DNA from: UBA6901 sp035256085
Lineage (GTDB): Bacteria > Pseudomonadota > Gammaproteobacteria > Acidiferrobacterales > UBA6901
Reading direction: 5' to 3'
Assembly: GCA_035256085.1 (NCBI GenBank)
Contig: DATEYP010000279.1
Location: 1 to 6,005 of the forward strand
Length of the DNA stretch: 6,005 nucleotides
The notes under the pieces were generated by a model. That model made no database searches and had not been told where the DNA came from. It saw nothing but the letters and a program-made list of their open reading frames with translations. Positions 3,763 through 6,005 of this stretch are shown piece by piece; position 1 is the stretch's first letter, and each line of letters starts with the position of its first letter. Both the position numbers and the translations under genes were made by a program.

Positions 3763-6005
3763 TGCCGACACCTCCTCCGCCTCCTGGGTTCCGGATTATT
3801 GAGCGTCAGGATGGCGCGCCGACGCCTCCACCTGGGTTTCAATTGGTTGCGCCGCAGATGACGCCGGAGCAAGAGAAGGCTGCGCGTGACGCACAGGTTG
3901 AGGCCGAAGTGCGGTCTGGCAAGCGCGGTTACGAAGGTATGCTGCCGGCACGTCTCCAGCGTCTCAGTGACCAAATTACCGACCCGTTTGGTATCGGTGA
4001 TGAACTGCGCGCATTCGGCAAGTGGAGCGGCGAACGTATCCGCGCGCCATTCCGCGAGTCATACTGGAAGGGAACCGAGGATACCAGCAAACGAGCTGAT
4101 GAGGCCTATGAACGTGAGTTGGAAACAGCCCGTGCTGAACGGCGGGTTGCACAACAGGAAAACAGCATAGCGCCTGAACTCATCGGCGGGCTTGCAACGG
4201 CAGCCCCGGCGCGCGCGATCCAGGCGGCAAGGGCTCTCCCATTCTTGCAGCGTGCAAGGGAGTCTGCACAGATCGGTGCAGGGTATGGTACCGCCACGGG
4301 CGCAGCGCAAGGTGAGGGGGGGGCTGTCAATCGAATGATGGGTGCTGTGGAAGGCGGTGCCCTCGCAAGTGTTGCTGGGCCAGTGCTTTCGGAACTCATC
4401 GCCCCGGCCATCTTGCGGACGGGGGGCGGCATCAGAGATGCTGTCCGGTATGGCAACCGCGCAATCAGAAACGCCATGAATCCGGAACAGGCGGCAATAG
4501 AGAACGTCGCTGACCGTATGGTGGCGGCCGGACTTGATCCTGCCGCGGCGCGCGGGGCGGTGTCTCCTGCAGCTAGCGCCAATTTGCACCGGCGCGGTTT
4601 TGCTGACGAGCAAATCGCTACCATCATCAGCCGTGGCTTGCGCAATGAACCAGCGGCGCAAATAGCCGCTGATTTCGGCATTTCTCCTGCGACGGTTACA
4701 CGATACGTCAATGCCTACCGTGAAGCCAACCCGACGCCTCTCAATATAATTGATATCGCCAAGGAAACGGTAGGAGAAGGCGGAGCAGCCCCGCTGACGC
4801 GGCTTGGGAGGGCGACATATAGCCTTGCTGGTGATGAGAGCGGCGAGGCTGCGCAGCGCCTTATTGGACGCCAGGAACTGCAGCCGGGACGCGTTTCGAA
4901 CATCATCCAGCGCTCGGTTGCTGGCGGAGACTTCGAGGCAACGCGCGCGGCCGGGCTCCAGCGTCTCCGGAATGAGGCAGATACGGCATACCGCCAATTC
5001 TATCAGGAGCCGCATCTGGCCATCGACAATTTTGCCGACCTGATGGAAGACCCGCTTTTTCGCAGGGCGAACATCCTGGCCCAGCGCCAAGCGCGAGTTG
5101 ATACAATCAGGCGCAACCAGGATGCTGTGAGAGCGGGACGCCAGCCTGAGCCGGTGCCCGGAGTGGATCCCGACGTTCAGGTGTTTTCGCCGCAGCACCT
5201 GGATTTGATCCAGCGCCAACTCAGGATTGCCGGAGAAGGCGCCGTGAGCAATCCGAACGCCGCTCGGCACGCGCAAAACCTGCGGCAGGTGTTCCTGGAT
5301 AGGATCGAGGACTTCTATCCTACGTTCAGGGGCATCCGGCGCAATTACGCGACAGGGATGGGCGAATTCGGTGAAGAGGGTGCGCTGGAGGCGGGCGCCG
5401 CGCTGACGACCAGGCTTGGCGCTCCGTCGCGGGAAGCACTGCGCGAATTCGCCACCATGACACCAGCGCAGCAAGAACTGTTCCGGCTTGGTTTCGCGCG
5501 GCGACTTATGGACATGGCCGCGGACCCGCAGATAGGCGGCGCCGTTGCCAACAAATTCAACACGACAGCCGTGCGCGAACTCGTCGAGCGCCTCTATCCG
5601 GCAGCAGACAGGCAGCTTGCTCAAAGAGGCCAGCGTCTCTTGCGCGATCTGCGGCGCGAGGCGATCACTACGCGCACCAAAAACGATGTAACTGTCGGCG
5701 CGCGCACCGCGGAACTGCAATCGGACATGGGGCGCCTTATGGAGGGTGCGCAGACTGCCGCCGATGTGGCGACAGGGCGCTGGGGAAAGCTCCTTGACAA
5801 TCTGTCAACCCGCCTATCTACGCAGATCGGCCGCCGCGGCTCGCGGGAGGTTTTGCGCATCCTTACAGAGACAGATCCGGCTGAAGTGCTGCAGATCATG
5901 AATAGGCTTGCGCGCGCAGCACAGACAACTCAAGAACGGCAAGCCTATGTGACCGCTATTCGTGAATTACGCGCCATGGGAATAGGCTCTCTGACATCGC
6001 AAGCA
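3762..6005 (+). CDS. Giant podophage internal virion/ejection protein, N-terminal 748 residues (3' end outside window)
   Basis: I translated this frame directly. It is open from the ATG at 3762 through the end of the window without a stop, so at least 748 residues are encoded. The N terminus is MPTPPPPPGF, with a second PPPGF copy 16 residues later. Residues 108-134 are charged and helical (coiled-coil-like). Residues 135-215 are Gly/Ala-rich, with a zipper-like run from GAGYGTATGAAQG (172-184) to GGALASVAGP (198-207). Residues 281-321 hold an HTH-like motif (AAQIAADFGISPATVTRYVN). The remainder is Arg/Gln/Glu-rich and predicted helical, with blocks such as RLIGRQELQPGRV, LDLIQRQLRIAGEG, FYPTFRGIRRNYA and TPAQQELFRLGFARRL. 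From memory these resemble large uncharacterised proteins of alphaproteobacterial prophages. Size, helical content and position after the lysozyme protein suggest a T7 gp15/gp16-like ejection role; this is inference. Antisense open frames here are shadows. Confidence 0.85.
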   Translation, partial: MPTPPPPPGFRIIERQDGAPTPPPGFQLVAPQMTPEQEKAARDAQVEAEVRSGKRGYEGMLPARLQRLSDQITDPFGIGDELRAFGKWSGERIRAPFRESYWKGTEDTSKRADEAYERELETARAERRVAQQENSIAPELIGGLATAAPARAIQAARALPFLQRARESAQIGAGYGTATGAAQGEGGAVNRMMGAVEGGALASVAGPVLSELIAPAILRTGGGIRDAVRYGNRAIRNAMNPEQAAIENVADRMVAAGLDPAAARGAVSPAASANLHRRGFADEQIATIISRGLRNEPAAQIAADFGISPATVTRYVNAYREANPTPLNIIDIAKETVGEGGAAPLTRLGRATYSLAGDESGEAAQRLIGRQELQPGRVSNIIQRSVAGGDFEATRAAGLQRLRNEADTAYRQFYQEPHLAIDNFADLMEDPLFRRANILAQRQARVDTIRRNQDAVRAGRQPEPVPGVDPDVQVFSPQHLDLIQRQLRIAGEGAVSNPNAARHAQNLRQVFLDRIEDFYPTFRGIRRNYATGMGEFGEEGALEAGAALTTRLGAPSREALREFATMTPAQQELFRLGFARRLMDMAADPQIGGAVANKFNTTAVRELVERLYPAADRQLAQRGQRLLRDLRREAITTRTKNDVTVGARTAELQSDMGRLMEGAQTAADVATGRWGKLLDNLSTRLSTQIGRRGSREVLRILTETDPAEVLQIMNRLARAAQTTQERQAYVTAIRELRAMGIGSLTSQA
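3771..3848 (+). repeat. Two PPPGF motifs at the N terminus of the giant protein
   Basis: Codons 4-10 encode PPPPPGF followed by RII, and codons 22-26 encode PPPGF followed by QLV. The motif period is 16 residues, and the similarity holds at DNA level (CCTCCxCCTGGGTT). Short Pro-Gly-Phe repeats at the very N terminus may be binding peptides for a virion partner. Their role is unknown. Confidence 0.6.
4316..4323 (+). repeat. Eight-G homopolymer inside the giant protein gene
   Basis: The run of eight G spans codons GAG-GGG-GGG-GCT (residues 185-188, E-G-G-A) in the Gly/Ala-rich segment. The frame is open and protein-like on both sides, so the count of eight looks right. Such tracts are prone to sequencing error and to polymerase slippage. 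Confidence 0.8.
4602..4724 (+). other. Encoded helix-turn-helix-like segment in the giant protein
   Basis: Residues 281-321 read ADEQIATIISRGLRN, then IAADFGISPATVTRYV, then NAYREA. This follows the classical pattern of an initial helix, then IA..FG(I/V)S..TV.RYV, as in homeodomain-like HTHs of resolvases, sigma factors and transposases. The likely recognition helix is SPATVTRYVNAY (308-319). DNA binding is predicted from the pattern only. Confidence 0.55.

Noticed and set aside
4059..5720. A 553-codon open frame on the - strand opposite the giant gene
   Set aside because: The + strand frame from 3762 is open across the whole region, begins at a ribosome binding site and continues the operon. 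The antisense product shows no recognisable domain, is rich in Arg, Cys and His, and is typical of G+C-rich shadow frames.
1..6005. Promoters, terminators, tRNAs, CRISPR arrays, insertion sequences or attachment sites
   Set aside because: Reading both strands I found no convincing hairpin with a T-run, no array of spaced direct repeats, no terminal inverted repeats and no tRNA-like fold. Gene junctions leave at most 1 nt of non-coding sequence.

Overview
The window is a contiguous block of late virion genes from a tailed phage or prophage. All five genes lie on the + strand and are packed almost without gaps. The G+C-rich, alphaproteobacteria-like base composition (roughly 60% by eye, not computed) and the protein families suggest a short-tailed (podovirus-type) phage of a proteobacterium, perhaps a rhizobial-type host. 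The host assignment is inference only: no integrase, attachment site, tRNA or bacterial flank is visible.

Layout, left to right: (1) 2-808, the C-terminal 268 residues of a tail/virion protein whose start lies upstream; (2) 763-1236, a GNAT-like acetyltransferase homologue overlapping gene 1 by 46 nt; (3) 1233-2249, a virion protein with a conserved phage N-terminal region and a compact C-terminal S74-type (intramolecular chaperone) domain, joined to gene 2 by an ATGA overlap, although a TTG start at 1254 has the better ribosome binding site; (4) 2251-3762, an N-terminal GH24 lysozyme domain fused to about 350 residues of phage structural sequence, best read as a virion-associated murein hydrolase/ejection protein; (5) 3762-6005, a very large open frame (748 codons visible, no stop in the window) overlapping gene 4 by one base (TAATG). 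Gene 5 looks like a giant internal virion/ejection protein, with a proline-rich N terminus, a Gly/Ala zipper-like segment and an embedded helix-turn-helix-like motif.

The genes read as one translationally coupled late operon. The order (tail component, smaller virion protein, lysozyme-bearing protein, giant protein) resembles the tail-nozzle-then-ejection-protein order of T7-like phages (gp12, then gp14, gp15 and gp16). The working model is that genes 3-5 supply proteins that leave the virion with the DNA, open the peptidoglycan and help form the trans-envelope conduit. That is inference from order and architecture. No promoter, terminator, RNA gene, CRISPR array or insertion sequence was seen, and no stretch over 300 bases lacks a gene. 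No demonstrably new system is present. The least explained items are the HTH-like motif inside a presumed ejection protein, the S74 domain without its usual helical extension, and the acetyltransferase gene inside a structural cassette.
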